Source: Rhodospirillales bacterium (GTDB lineage: Bacteria; Pseudomonadota; Alphaproteobacteria; Micavibrionales; Micavibrionaceae). Taken from it: a stretch of DNA of 64,000 nt. The translations under genes were made by a program, and so were the position numbers. Location of the stretch: assembly GCA_020638175.1 (NCBI GenBank), contig JACKJA010000002.1, positions 1,116,001 through 1,180,000 on the forward strand. Direction: 5' to 3'. This document shows positions 36,401 to 39,674 of this stretch, piece by piece. The notes under the pieces are model-generated. The model did not search any database and was not told where the DNA came from. It worked only from the letters and a program-made list of their open reading frames with translations. Position 1 is the stretch's first letter. Each line of letters begins with the position of its first letter.

Positions 36401-37366
36401 AGCGGCCAGTTCGACCTTTGTGATGGCGTATCCGGCTGGCTGTCGATCGCCACTAGCTCCGGCGGTTCGAAATGGCAGGATGGTGCTGCCGGCGCAATCT
36501 ACTACAACTCCGGCAATGTCGGCGTCGGCACGGCAACCCCCGCTGAAGCGGTCGATGTCGTTGGCTCTGTACAGGTTTCAGACAGCATTATCATTACCGG
36601 CACCACCGGCGCTGCGCCGACCAGCAACCTTGTTGATGTTCTGGATGATCTGTCCGACACCAGCGTGGCGGCCCCGTCGAGCGGCGATGTCCTGACATGG
36701 AACGGCACGAACTGGGTGAGCTCGGCCGTGGCAGGCGGCGTCTGGAGCGCCGGTGCGGGCGATGATATTTACTACAACTCCGGTACGCCGATGGTCGGGA
36801 TCGGGACAACCAACCCGACGGTGACCCTTGATGTTGTCGGGGATATCCAATACACCGGCAGCCTGACCGACTTGTCCGACCGTCGCTTGAAAACCGATAT
36901 TACGCCTCTGGATACCGCCGATATGGTGGCCAAGCTGATGCAGGTCGACACCTATTCCTTCCGTATGAAAGACGATCCGAAAGGGGCGCTGGAATTCGGG
37001 GTCATGGCCCAGGAACTGGAAACTGTCTTCCCCGAACTGGTTAAAACCGCGGATGATGAGATGGGCACCAAGTCGGTCAATTACATCGGCCTGATTGCGC
37101 CGTTGATCGAAACGACACAGGCATTGAAAGCCGAGAATGACGACCTGCGCGCCGCGCTGGATGAAATGAAAGCGCAGCAAAATGCTGAATTCGAAGACGC
37201 GCTGGATGAACTCCGTCGCGAAGTCAAAGGGCTGAAAGCCTACACCGGGTACGGCATTGACCGGGCCTCGTTCGAAGGCTGGATGCTCTGGGCGCTGCTG
37301 GCGGCGCTGGCGGGCGGAGCCGGGCTGTCTTTTGCCGCCGGGGCGCTGCGCCGCCGCCGGACGTAA
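24470..37366 (+). CDS. Giant modular fibre protein: pilin-like N-terminus, ten YadA-head arrays, S74 autoprocessing domain, C-terminal membrane helix
   Basis: 4298 residues in one uninterrupted frame. A short basic leader ending in Gly (M-S-R-L-R-E-S-G) is followed by a hydrophobic helix (11-32), a charged helix, and a D-x-W-G (110-113) ... I-S-A-G-P-N (149-154) pattern like GspG-type pseudopilins. Residues about 330-540 are L-G-V-T-G-A-T-T-L beta repeats. Then ten modules alternate a linker (F-N-S-G-G ... D-x-R-M-F-F-D ... F-R-A-G), an array of 14-residue S-x-A-x-G-x-x-T-x-A-S-G repeats (YadA head type) and a closing L-G-I-F-M ... G-L-F-G-G-K-M-V-I-D-P cap. An S74 intramolecular chaperone follows with L-S-D-R-R-L-K (Ser4136, Asp4137, Lys4141), then a coiled coil, a membrane helix (about 4271-4292) and R-R-R-R-T. 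No autotransporter barrel. The surface-fibre role is inferred. Confidence 0.85.
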   Translation: MSRLRESGNVFFTLFGAVALIGVIGVATATLVRGPLGTVVSLNQKAKVDSQLQIARKLAALDAVMRTAPLPDCDGDTFIEPTLPDTAGTCGTMLTGGGCLPATTSAAKQDAWGTSVGYCGWDHGTTTGACQIGLLDGDTAGGGTVIAVISAGPNRVFETSCVNDPTYVNRVAGSDDIIFEWTYDEASDGVGGGLWSVKSGSSDTITTDKNLEISSDATFNSGTTTFESTAAFAAGSALDLSAGGLFNLPTSASTGTQNADCRVGGGANDGVLRIDIGAGNQVLQICDSAVPVGTDPDGWMDVASTGAVGAIGADGTIQFAEAGVMQGDSANLFWDNTAKELGVGTNAPGYTLDVAGTGNITGAVTLGSTLGVTGATTLSTLNATGAVDFDSTLNVDSTISGGVDNVVDIADGLDVTGDTSLGGTLDVASDVNVNGGKFTIDSATGNTAIAGDVNVGAGNFTVTGATGNTDIAGTLTVDGITTLNNNLNVVGGASAVDFDGTLNVDGTTTITNANLNVVGGASAVDFDGTLNVDGAATLTSSLDVSSFVEVGYNAAVLAAGCAGQNGRLEYEGTTHTMLLCVNGTWESIAASGGGGSGSGGLWSNDGPEGPAEIYYNGGNVGIGTNNPSSLLNISGGDAAFNDSNLFVTGTHTGTPGMPVTGAGTRLVFHPAMSAFRAGYVNGAQWDDGNIGAYSVAMGSNVVASGNYSVAMGSLVTASGLNSTALGSATTASAASSVAMGIGTLASGPSSVAMGEATAASGQAGVAMGQEVNVGGNNSFGLGLGNASGAPPQVSGSNALGIFMGDQSGLNLATGSTMGLFGGKLMIDPSVPATQLATSAALTVDIEGDIGAIQYCDELGANCFTAASITGGAVGAPGNNREVIFNSGGVLGTHTDFVFSSAGYLGLGTANPTEMLYVSGNSYVVGNSVVGGTLGVTGATTLGSTLGVTGVATFSDDIVAKAGAQADPSVTFTGSTTTGIFSPAVNEFGVTTNGTEALRVDSSGNLLVGTQTVSGTLLADIEGQVGATEYCDEGGANCFTAADVASGALGNPGDDREVFFNSSGQLWTNDNFVFTSAGYLGLGTATPAAMLDVTGRLVTHGTHTGFSNVPISGAGSRMFFDPATGALRAGNVTGAQWDNGSIGVYSTALGQNTIASDNSSFAAGWTTTASGAQSMALGRSTTAAGIASFAVGRDAQANANSSFAFGLGTASGVAPQVSAASSLGIFMGDQSGYNLATANRMALVGGDFLIDDDGSAGSQGCFRYDGGTGKLQYSHDCTTYSSFGDSSAITAPGSDTQIIYNSGNQLWADSKFVYTAAGDLIVGSDQLDDTTTGTEDNRLFFDTSRGVFRAGSVDGAQWDIASAGLYSVAMGRNTIASGLRSVAIGNVTSATGEQSVAMGNTTVASGDNSFAMGWETDAGGRGSVALGTQADVTADRSFAFGLGAPVGVDPVVSATNSFGIFFGDQSAVDLSSSNTMGLFGGKMVIDPNVPATQLYARGVLDLGAATDAVVLPGGTTAQQPAAAVNGMIRYNTENDKFEAFQGGVWEDIITSAVAGGASAPDRGVQFNSGGDFAAEANFTYTSVGDFIVGSYQTDDTGTGSEDYRMFFDVSKGAFRAGTASGAQWDDASVGSNSFAFGYDTTASGWVSIAGGQNSVASGDDGAIAIGSGTTASGFTSVALGNLTTASNTSSVALGNSTTASGVAGVAMGEATTASGNVSMAMGQEVKATGTNTVAIGLSDQTNTDANRPQVSGAGSLGIFMDQTDFYDLSATDTFAIIGGEIMIDDDGNSDTSHGCFRFDDASGKLQYSHDCTTYSTFGDASSVTAPGSDTQIIYNSGNQLWADVNFNYTSVGDFIVGSYQIEDTGTGFEDKRMFFDVSKGAFRAGAAAGNQWDYASSGLYSAAFGRNTIASGMWSMAAGNGTTASGNSSTAMGSSSTASGTYSVAIGENAAASGSSSVALGRNTVASQNYATAIGNGSVASGIGSTAMGFITTASGANSMAMGSSTTASGDTSTTMGSNTTAGGANSIAIGQEVKATGVQNTMAIGLADQTAVDANRPQVSGEGSLGIFMDQVDTYDLSDTDTLGVIGGKIMIDDDGTSPATRGCFRFDDASGKLQYSHDCTSYATFGDASSVTAPGSDTQIIYNSGNQLWADVNFNYTSVGDLIVGSYQTDDTGTGSEDSRMFFDTSKGAFRAGRVTGAQWDNANVGQYSVAIGIETMANAFGSVAIGANATSTGWGSAAIGLNTTASADYGAMAMGNEVKAAGVQYTMAIGLSDQTNTDANRPQVSGEGSLGIFMDQVDLYDLSATDTLGIIGGGIMIDSDGSGDTPATSLQTDGTIKMGWGNESCDASREGAIHYNSGDNNFYLCKTAGSWSVIATGTPSAAAPDRGVQFNSGGNFAAEANFTYTSVGDFIVGSYQTGDTGTGSEDSRMFFDVSKGAFRAGQAAADEWDDANVGTASMAMGWNAKASGISSMAFGPTATASASSAVAVGAGTTASASFSTALGKDTTASASYSTAMGYTTTASGQYSIAAGRQTNAVGDNSVAMGYITTANGISSIALGNSLSANGNYSLATGTNTNASGNVSTALGGYTTASGFYSFAAGGNNIAAGDYSTALGREVNITATGDYSMGIGLVSSVVFPDPQISGQQSLGIFMGNQAGIDFASSNTMGLFGGRMVIDPAVPATNLFASTGEQLLELDVAGDIGAQNYCDDAGNDCFTAAGIALLAGGSVPAHGSDTQIQYNSGNQFWSDANFTYTSVGDLIVGSYQIEDTGTGSEDVRMYFDVSKGAFRAGKAIGTHWDYTSTGLYSVAFGQNTVASNINSVAMGVLATASGLTSTAIGASAKASGNYSVAIGQTTQATGQSSVVLGHGSVASGLDSFSFGQLATASGNYSQAFGISTTASGAKSTTMGANVIAGNGTAANGLGDGSFAFGLMDDAVAITTKPQVTGIQSFGIFMGDQDGGIDLASANTMGLFGGRMVIDPAVPATDMVADVALDVNGTIKVADGGESCAASTAGGIRYGSNSLYYCDGTTWQTIANGGDTGLWTDNTTHISYESAHIVKIGQTSTTTGLDGDGGRMFYDPNKSAMRGGAISGANDAWQDANIGAYSLAWGENNEANQSSTIALGSGNTAGATTAGGAAIAIGTNNIAGGVGATGGIAIGRGGTSTGDWSIVLGSYNVASRHPSYAFGEYNTASGDHTFALGYYNTASTHGAYNMAIGREAQVSGTSSMAIGVGNPADGSRPIVSGDNALGIFMDAQDGINFASANTMGLFGGKMVIDPAVPATQLTARGVLDLGAATDAIVLPAGATGDRPTAGVNGMLRYNSTSGKFEGYQAGSWQDIVTGAAGGSASAPDRGIQFNSGGDFTAESTFTYTSVGRLGLGTADPDYGLHVKYNGPVPELGIDSGNANWTTWSWIRGMHLGQSVAMRFKGNTGPYYFMGSKNDSFFMGTATVDDNTAPPSYHFTMSSAGNIGLGTGLNLPVTQLDVNGTVKIAYGGESCAASTEGAIRYDSGSSIMELCDGASWLAINTGVGGKWADGAGGDIYYNSGNVGIGTGTPGSELEVVGVVQADGLLLDGVTGLPDPTTNLVDVLNDLSDTSVAAPSSGDVLTWNGSNWVNSAVAGGLWTAGTGDDIYYNSGTPMVGIGTTDPVVSLDLGSTTDAILLPSGVTGDRPGTGVNGMLRYNSTSGKFEGYQAGSWQDIVTGAAGGSVAAPGRGIQFNSGGSFAAEANFTYTSVGDLIVGSYQTGDTGNAAEDNRMFFDKSKGAFRAGTVSGAQWDDANIGQYSLAMGVDTTASGYASTAMGDSTTASNTSSTAMGSSTTASGWTAIALGNSSTASGNSSTAMGGHTTASGERSTAMGSFTTASGFASTAMGSYTSSGAYSMAIGLSSVNPATDPTVTGQQSLGIFMGNQNAVALSSSNTMGLFGGKFVIDPAIPATNLSADTALEIEGTLKIAYGGESCDAARAGAIRYDSGSGQFDLCDGVSGWLSIATSSGGSKWQDGAAGAIYYNSGNVGVGTATPAEAVDVVGSVQVSDSIIITGTTGAAPTSNLVDVLDDLSDTSVAAPSSGDVLTWNGTNWVSSAVAGGVWSAGAGDDIYYNSGTPMVGIGTTNPTVTLDVVGDIQYTGSLTDLSDRRLKTDITPLDTADMVAKLMQVDTYSFRMKDDPKGALEFGVMAQELETVFPELVKTADDEMGTKSVNYIGLIAPLIETTQALKAENDDLRAALDEMKAQQNAEFEDALDELRREVKGLKAYTGYGIDRASFEGWMLWALLAALAGGAGLSFAAGALRRRRT
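26546..26842 (+). repeat. YadA-type head repeat array 1
   Basis: About six 14-residue units of the S-V-A-M-G-x-x-x-x-A-S-G-x-x type, closed by a P-Q-V-S-G / L-G-I-F-M cap. Predicted left-handed parallel beta-roll that trimerises. Confidence 0.8.
27899..28111 (+). repeat. YadA-type head repeat array 2
   Basis: About five units (Y-S-T-A-L-G-Q-N-T-I-A-S-D type), closed by V-A-P-Q-V-S-A and L-G-I-F-M. Confidence 0.8.
28562..28816 (+). repeat. YadA-type head repeat array 3
   Basis: About six units (Y-S-V-A-M-G-R-N-T-I-A-S-G type), closed by F-G-I-F-F. Confidence 0.8.
29360..29710 (+). repeat. YadA-type head repeat array 4
   Basis: About eight units (V-A-L-G-N-S-T-T-A-S-G type), ending E-V-K-A-T-G ... 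D-Q-T-N-T-D-A-N-R-P. The DNA is AT-richer than the linkers around it. Confidence 0.8.
29921..30960 (+). repeat. 930-base duplication inside the fibre gene (modules 4-5)
   Basis: Bases 29921-30030 recur at 30851-30960 with only a few differences, exactly 930 bases apart. The cap codons for L-G-I-F-M at 29732 and 30662 keep the same offset, while the arrays between differ. A 62-base stretch at 30626-30688 also recurs without change at 31307-31369 (module 6). Confidence 0.85.
30164..30640 (+). repeat. YadA-type head repeat array 5
   Basis: About ten units, one of the two longest arrays (with array 7), ending in the same E-V-K-A-T-G-V-Q ... D-A-N-R-P cap as array 6. AT-richer than the linkers. 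Confidence 0.8.
31094..31321 (+). repeat. YadA-type head repeat array 6
   Basis: About four units, one of the shortest arrays, with the same D-A-N-R-P cap as arrays 4 and 5. Confidence 0.8.
31841..32398 (+). repeat. YadA-type head repeat array 7
   Basis: About twelve units, including A-S-A-S variants and T-T-A-S-G units, closed by P-D-P-Q-I-S-G. Confidence 0.8.
32891..33304 (+). repeat. YadA-type head repeat array 8
   Basis: About nine units (Y-S-V-A-F-G-Q-N-T-V-A-S type), closed by K-P-Q-V-T-G and F-G-I-F-M. Confidence 0.8.
33791..34201 (+). repeat. YadA-type head repeat array 9 (divergent)
   Basis: The most divergent array: units vary in length and use A-I-A-I-G-T-N-N and G-E-Y-N-T-A-S-G forms, with lower GC than the neighbouring linkers. 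Confidence 0.75.
35828..36166 (+). repeat. YadA-type head repeat array 10
   Basis: About seven regular units dominated by S-T-A-M-G-x-x-T-T-A-S-G, the most uniform array, closed by D-P-T-V-T-G and L-G-I-F-M. Confidence 0.8.
36872..37135 (+). other. S74 intramolecular chaperone/autoprotease domain coding segment
   Basis: Encodes L-S-D-R-R-L-K-T-D-I through F-G-V-M-A-Q-E-L-E ... V-N-Y-I-G-L-I-A-P-L-I-E-T-T-Q-A-L, the core of the peptidase S74 family known from phage tail spikes and from MYRF. The Ser and Lys needed for self-cleavage are conserved. Cleavage is expected just at the S-D step, near residue 4136. Confidence 0.88.
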
Positions 37367-37376
37367 GGGGGGCTGG

Positions 37377-39674
37377 ATGTCATTGTCTGATACGTCATTG
37401 CGAGCACAGCGACTTGTCCGCCGAAGCCCGGAGGGTGAAGGAGGAAGCAATCCCTCGCCACAATTATCCCGTCATTGCGAGAACCCCGGACCTGATCCGG
37501 GGGGCGCGGCAATCCAGAGTCAAAATGACAAGCGCATAGATTGCTTCGTCAGGCCGGCGGCCTTTCTCGCAATGACCGTTATTCTATTTCTTCTTCTGCC
37601 ATCAACCGCCCATGCCGCCTGTTCCAGCCCGGCCGGTGTTGAGGGCGAAATCACCTATTTAACCGACGAATCCATGATGCAGTATTGCGACGGTACCAAC
37701 TGGATCGCGATGGGCCGGAAGGGGAACGACCCGGCGGCGTCCTGTTCCACCATCGGCGACACCTGCCCGGATGGCAGTGTGTATGCCGGTTTGACACCCG
37801 ATGGCAATGTGCCGATGTACACCACGCCTGCCGATGCGCCGAGTCTGATGACTTGGAACGACGGTTCATCGAACTGGGTGGATACCGCGATGGTGAACTG
37901 TACCGATGCCACGCCGGGTACGGCCGCGTCGTGCCAGACGGGCGCAGCCAACACGGCGTTGCTGGTGGCGCTGAACGGTTCGGGGACGCCCGCCCCTTAC
38001 GCGGCGGCGGAATATTGCGCCGGGCTTTCAGCGTACGGGCATGCGGATTGGTATCTCCCGGCACAGGATGAACTGGACGTGCTGTATGACGCCAAGAATG
38101 CGGGTGATTTGAACGGCACCTTCAATGAAACCGGTTCGTTGCCCGCCGGGTGGTACTGGTCTTCCTCGGAGAACGCTAACGGCTATGCGCGGCTCCAGAG
38201 ATTCAGTGACGGCAGCCAGAGCAACGGCATCCTCAGTAAGGACTATGGGCTCGCCGTCCGCTGTGTTCGTAAAGGAAGCCCAGGCGGGAACCTGTCATCT
38301 GGCCTCGTCGGTTACTGGAAACTCGATGAAACCAGCGGCACCATCGCGGCGGACAGCTCCGGCAATGGCAACAACGGCACGATGGCCGGCGGCCTCGACG
38401 CCACCAACGATTCCGTCACCGGCAAAATCGGTACGGCGCTGGATTTTGATGGGACGGATGATTACATCGACACGAATAACAATTCTTCACTCGATGATTT
38501 GAGTAATCTTACGTACGCCGCTTGGATTAAGGGGAGCGGCGCCATTCTAACAAAAAAGTCAAATCCCGGAGGTAACGAATCTTTTCAATCATGGCCCACA
38601 GGGATTACCTTTGTTGTTGCCAATTCGTTCGGCTCATCCGCTGGAACCGCAAAATCTATAGATGTCGCATCTGCAGATACATGGAATCATGTCGTAGGCA
38701 CTTACGACAGAAGTGGAGATAAGAAGCTCCGGATATATCTCAACGGCACAGAGGTCAATTATTCGGAACAAGATACTTTGACGTTCTCATTGGACTTGGA
38801 TTTTAACTTCGATTTTCAGATTGGTTGGAATGAATTTTCAGGAGGTAGTAATTTCACAGGCTCCATCGACGATGTCCGCATCTACAACCGCGCCTTGTCT
38901 TCTTCCGAAATCGGGCAGCTTTATTGTCAGGGCGTGCCGGGGAAAATCGAATACGACGCCGACGATCACGTGATGCAGTTTTGTTCGGACCAAGGGCTGC
39001 ATCCGATGGGGAAACCCGGTTCCGACCCGGCGGCGTCCTGTTCCAACATCGGTGATCTTTGCCCCGACGGGAGCGTTTATGCCGGCCTGACGCCGGACGG
39101 TAATGTGCCGATGTATGTACCACGTTGTGATATCGGTATGAGCTGGGACGGAACAAGCTGTTCCGGAGCGAGATCATTTTTGCCATGGAATAATGGAAAC
39201 GCGGCAAATTATGTAACGACCAGCCAGACCAGCACTATCACGGGACGGTTAAATACATCCAATATAATTACTCTCGATTCGGATAGTGGTGTTGCGGGAA
39301 CTCAACCTCACCAAGCGGCACAAAGCTGTGAAGATTTGAATGTGAATGGCCACATGGATTGGTATCTGCCGGCAAAGGATGAATTGAATGTCCTTTATAC
39401 CAACCGTGCAGCCATTGGTGAGTTGAGTACTGGTGGAGATTCTTACTGGTCATCTACGGAAGTCAATAACGGATTTTCTCTAAGGCAGCGTTTTAGTGAC
39501 GGCGCTCAACTGACGCCGTGGAAGAGTAATGTAAATGCCATTCGCTGCGTGCGCACCGGCTCGCCCGGTGGCTGCACCAACCCAACCGCACCGGAAGGTG
39601 AAATGACCTACAACCAGACATTCAACACCATGCAATATTGCAATGGCACGCAGTGGATTGCGATCGGGAAATGA
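37377..39674 (+). CDS. Secreted DUF1566-LamG-DUF1566 protein
   Basis: 765 residues from the ATG at 37377, eleven bases after the fibre stop, with AAGGGGGG ahead of it. Residues 1-60 are an odd Arg/Pro-rich leader encoded by palindromic repeat DNA; a signal-peptide core (61-77) ends A-H-A at 80. Then: a C-D-G-T-x-W module; a DUF1566/Lcl domain (D-W-Y-L-P-A-Q-D-E-L, Y-W-S-S-S-E-N, R-C-V-R); a LamG-type lectin-like domain (V-G-Y-W-K-L-D-E ... D-D-V-R-I-Y-N-R-A-L); a second DUF1566; and a final C-x-G-T-x-W module. Likely exported. Alternative start: the ATG inside the signal core, which has no ribosome binding site. Confidence 0.8.
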   Translation: MSLSDTSLRAQRLVRRSPEGEGGSNPSPQLSRHCENPGPDPGGAAIQSQNDKRIDCFVRPAAFLAMTVILFLLLPSTAHAACSSPAGVEGEITYLTDESMMQYCDGTNWIAMGRKGNDPAASCSTIGDTCPDGSVYAGLTPDGNVPMYTTPADAPSLMTWNDGSSNWVDTAMVNCTDATPGTAASCQTGAANTALLVALNGSGTPAPYAAAEYCAGLSAYGHADWYLPAQDELDVLYDAKNAGDLNGTFNETGSLPAGWYWSSSENANGYARLQRFSDGSQSNGILSKDYGLAVRCVRKGSPGGNLSSGLVGYWKLDETSGTIAADSSGNGNNGTMAGGLDATNDSVTGKIGTALDFDGTDDYIDTNNNSSLDDLSNLTYAAWIKGSGAILTKKSNPGGNESFQSWPTGITFVVANSFGSSAGTAKSIDVASADTWNHVVGTYDRSGDKKLRIYLNGTEVNYSEQDTLTFSLDLDFNFDFQIGWNEFSGGSNFTGSIDDVRIYNRALSSSEIGQLYCQGVPGKIEYDADDHVMQFCSDQGLHPMGKPGSDPAASCSNIGDLCPDGSVYAGLTPDGNVPMYVPRCDIGMSWDGTSCSGARSFLPWNNGNAANYVTTSQTSTITGRLNTSNIITLDSDSGVAGTQPHQAAQSCEDLNVNGHMDWYLPAKDELNVLYTNRAAIGELSTGGDSYWSSTEVNNGFSLRQRFSDGAQLTPWKSNVNAIRCVRTGSPGGCTNPTAPEGEMTYNQTFNTMQYCNGTQWIAIGK
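37392..37457. repeat. REP-like palindromic element copy 1
   Basis: CGTCATTGCGAG ... GAAGCAATCC, the consensus of a widespread bacterial palindromic repeat, here inside the leader of the 765-residue protein (encodes T-S-L-R-A-Q-R ... G-S-N-P-S). Confidence 0.7.
37471..37520. repeat. REP-like palindromic element copy 2
   Basis: GTCATTGCGAG ... CGGCAATCCAG with an inner CCCCGGACCTGATCCGGGG hairpin (about 37484-37502). Read through in frame. Confidence 0.7.
37538..37576. repeat. REP-like palindromic element copy 3 (inverted)
   Basis: GATTGCTTCGTC ... CTCGCAATGAC, the reverse orientation of copies 1-2. Its end encodes F-L-A-M-T, part of the signal-peptide core. Confidence 0.65.
38301..38457 (+). 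repeat. LamG 5' cassette, copy in gene 2 of the operon
   Basis: About 120 bases from the codons for G-L-V-G-Y-W-K-L-D-E that recur almost unchanged at 41337 and 43148, and more loosely at about 42469. Confidence 0.85.
38865..39013 (+). repeat. LamG 3' cassette, copy in gene 2 of the operon
   Basis: 149 bases encoding I-D-D-V-R-I-Y-N-R-A-L to H-P-M-G-K, repeated at 43745-43893 with about three differences. Confidence 0.88.

Noticed and set aside
25490..36708. Long minus-strand ORFs (for example 26894-27985, 30605-31297, 34793-35827)
   Set aside because: They mirror the GC- and repeat-rich fibre gene on the other strand, have no ribosome binding sites and no domain signatures.
24470..37366. 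Classical trimeric autotransporter adhesin
   Set aside because: The head repeats fit, but there is no C-terminal YadA beta-barrel anchor and no extended Sec signal; instead the end is S74 plus a single membrane helix.
37257..37376. Upstream start for the DUF1566-LamG-DUF1566 gene inside the fibre gene
   Set aside because: It would add 40 Arg/Gly/Cys-rich residues that are only a frame-shifted reading of the fibre's C-terminus; the ATG at 37377 has a purine-rich site.
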